Assembly: GCA_003152795.1 (NCBI GenBank)
Contig: PMBA01000063.1
Coordinates: forward strand, 154-6,182
Direction: 5' to 3'
Source: Acidobacteriaceae bacterium
GTDB taxonomy: Bacteria > Acidobacteriota > Terriglobia > Terriglobales > Acidobacteriaceae
Length of the DNA stretch: 6,029 nt
Shown here one piece after another: positions 6,029-6,029 of this stretch. Positions within the stretch are counted from its first letter, which is position 1. Each line of letters begins with the position of its first letter. Under the pieces are notes generated by a model. That model was not told where the DNA came from, searched no databases, and saw only the letters and a list, made by a program, of their open reading frames with translations. Both the position numbers and the translations under genes were made by a program.

Positions 6029-6029
6029 G

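Noticed and set aside
5941..6029. 18-codon ORF overlapping (ATGA) a second start at 5994 that runs off the edge
   Set aside because: There is no Shine-Dalgarno at suitable distance and only 12 codons of the second frame are visible. The overlap alone is not enough to call a gene.
1..6029. CRISPR arrays, tRNA or rRNA genes, insertion sequences
   Set aside because: I saw no regularly spaced direct repeats, no cloverleaf or rRNA-like stretches, and no transposase motifs on either strand.

Overview
The window carries two divergent gene blocks separated by about 515 bp. Every protein-coding call rests on motifs read directly from the translations. Base composition (mid-50s % GC by eye) and gene content suggest a free-living, probably soil or freshwater, Gram-negative-type bacterium. 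The unusual ABC transporter architecture would fit Acidobacteriota, but that is a weak inference and no marker gene is present to settle it.

Left block (minus strand, 1737 down to 1): two short single-domain BLUF photoreceptor proteins in tandem, followed immediately by a stand-alone EAL-domain protein that runs off the left edge. Both BLUF proteins keep the flavin-site Tyr, Asn, Gln, Trp and Met at the spacing seen in AppA. The EAL protein keeps all recognisable metal- and substrate-binding residues, so it should be an active c-di-GMP phosphodiesterase. Its GTG start lies 2 nt after the stop of the second BLUF gene, behind a GGAG site inside that gene's end. This reads as a blue-light-controlled c-di-GMP degradation operon. 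It is a split form of the fused BLUF-EAL proteins (E. coli BluF/YcgF, BlrP1) and resembles the PapB/PapA pair of Rhodopseudomonas palustris, but with two sensors.

Middle (1728-2242): a long spacer between the divergent blocks. It holds a possible 58-residue minus-strand ORF with a hydrophobic N-terminus, weak promoter-like boxes on both strands and no recognised RNA.

Right block (plus strand, 2243-5766): two genes joined by a TGATG stop/start overlap. The first is a three-part ATPase: an MgtE-like N-terminal helical domain, a complete nitrate/sulfonate/taurine-type ABC ATPase, and an AAA-associated C-terminal domain. The second is a duplicated permease, with two NitT/TauT-type permease units fused in one chain. 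Together they could form a full membrane importer from two polypeptides, but no periplasmic binding protein is encoded in the window and the substrate is unknown.

Right end (5767-6029): no convincing gene. It has a perfect 10-bp inverted repeat just after the permease, and a 53-codon open frame on the minus strand entering from the right edge.
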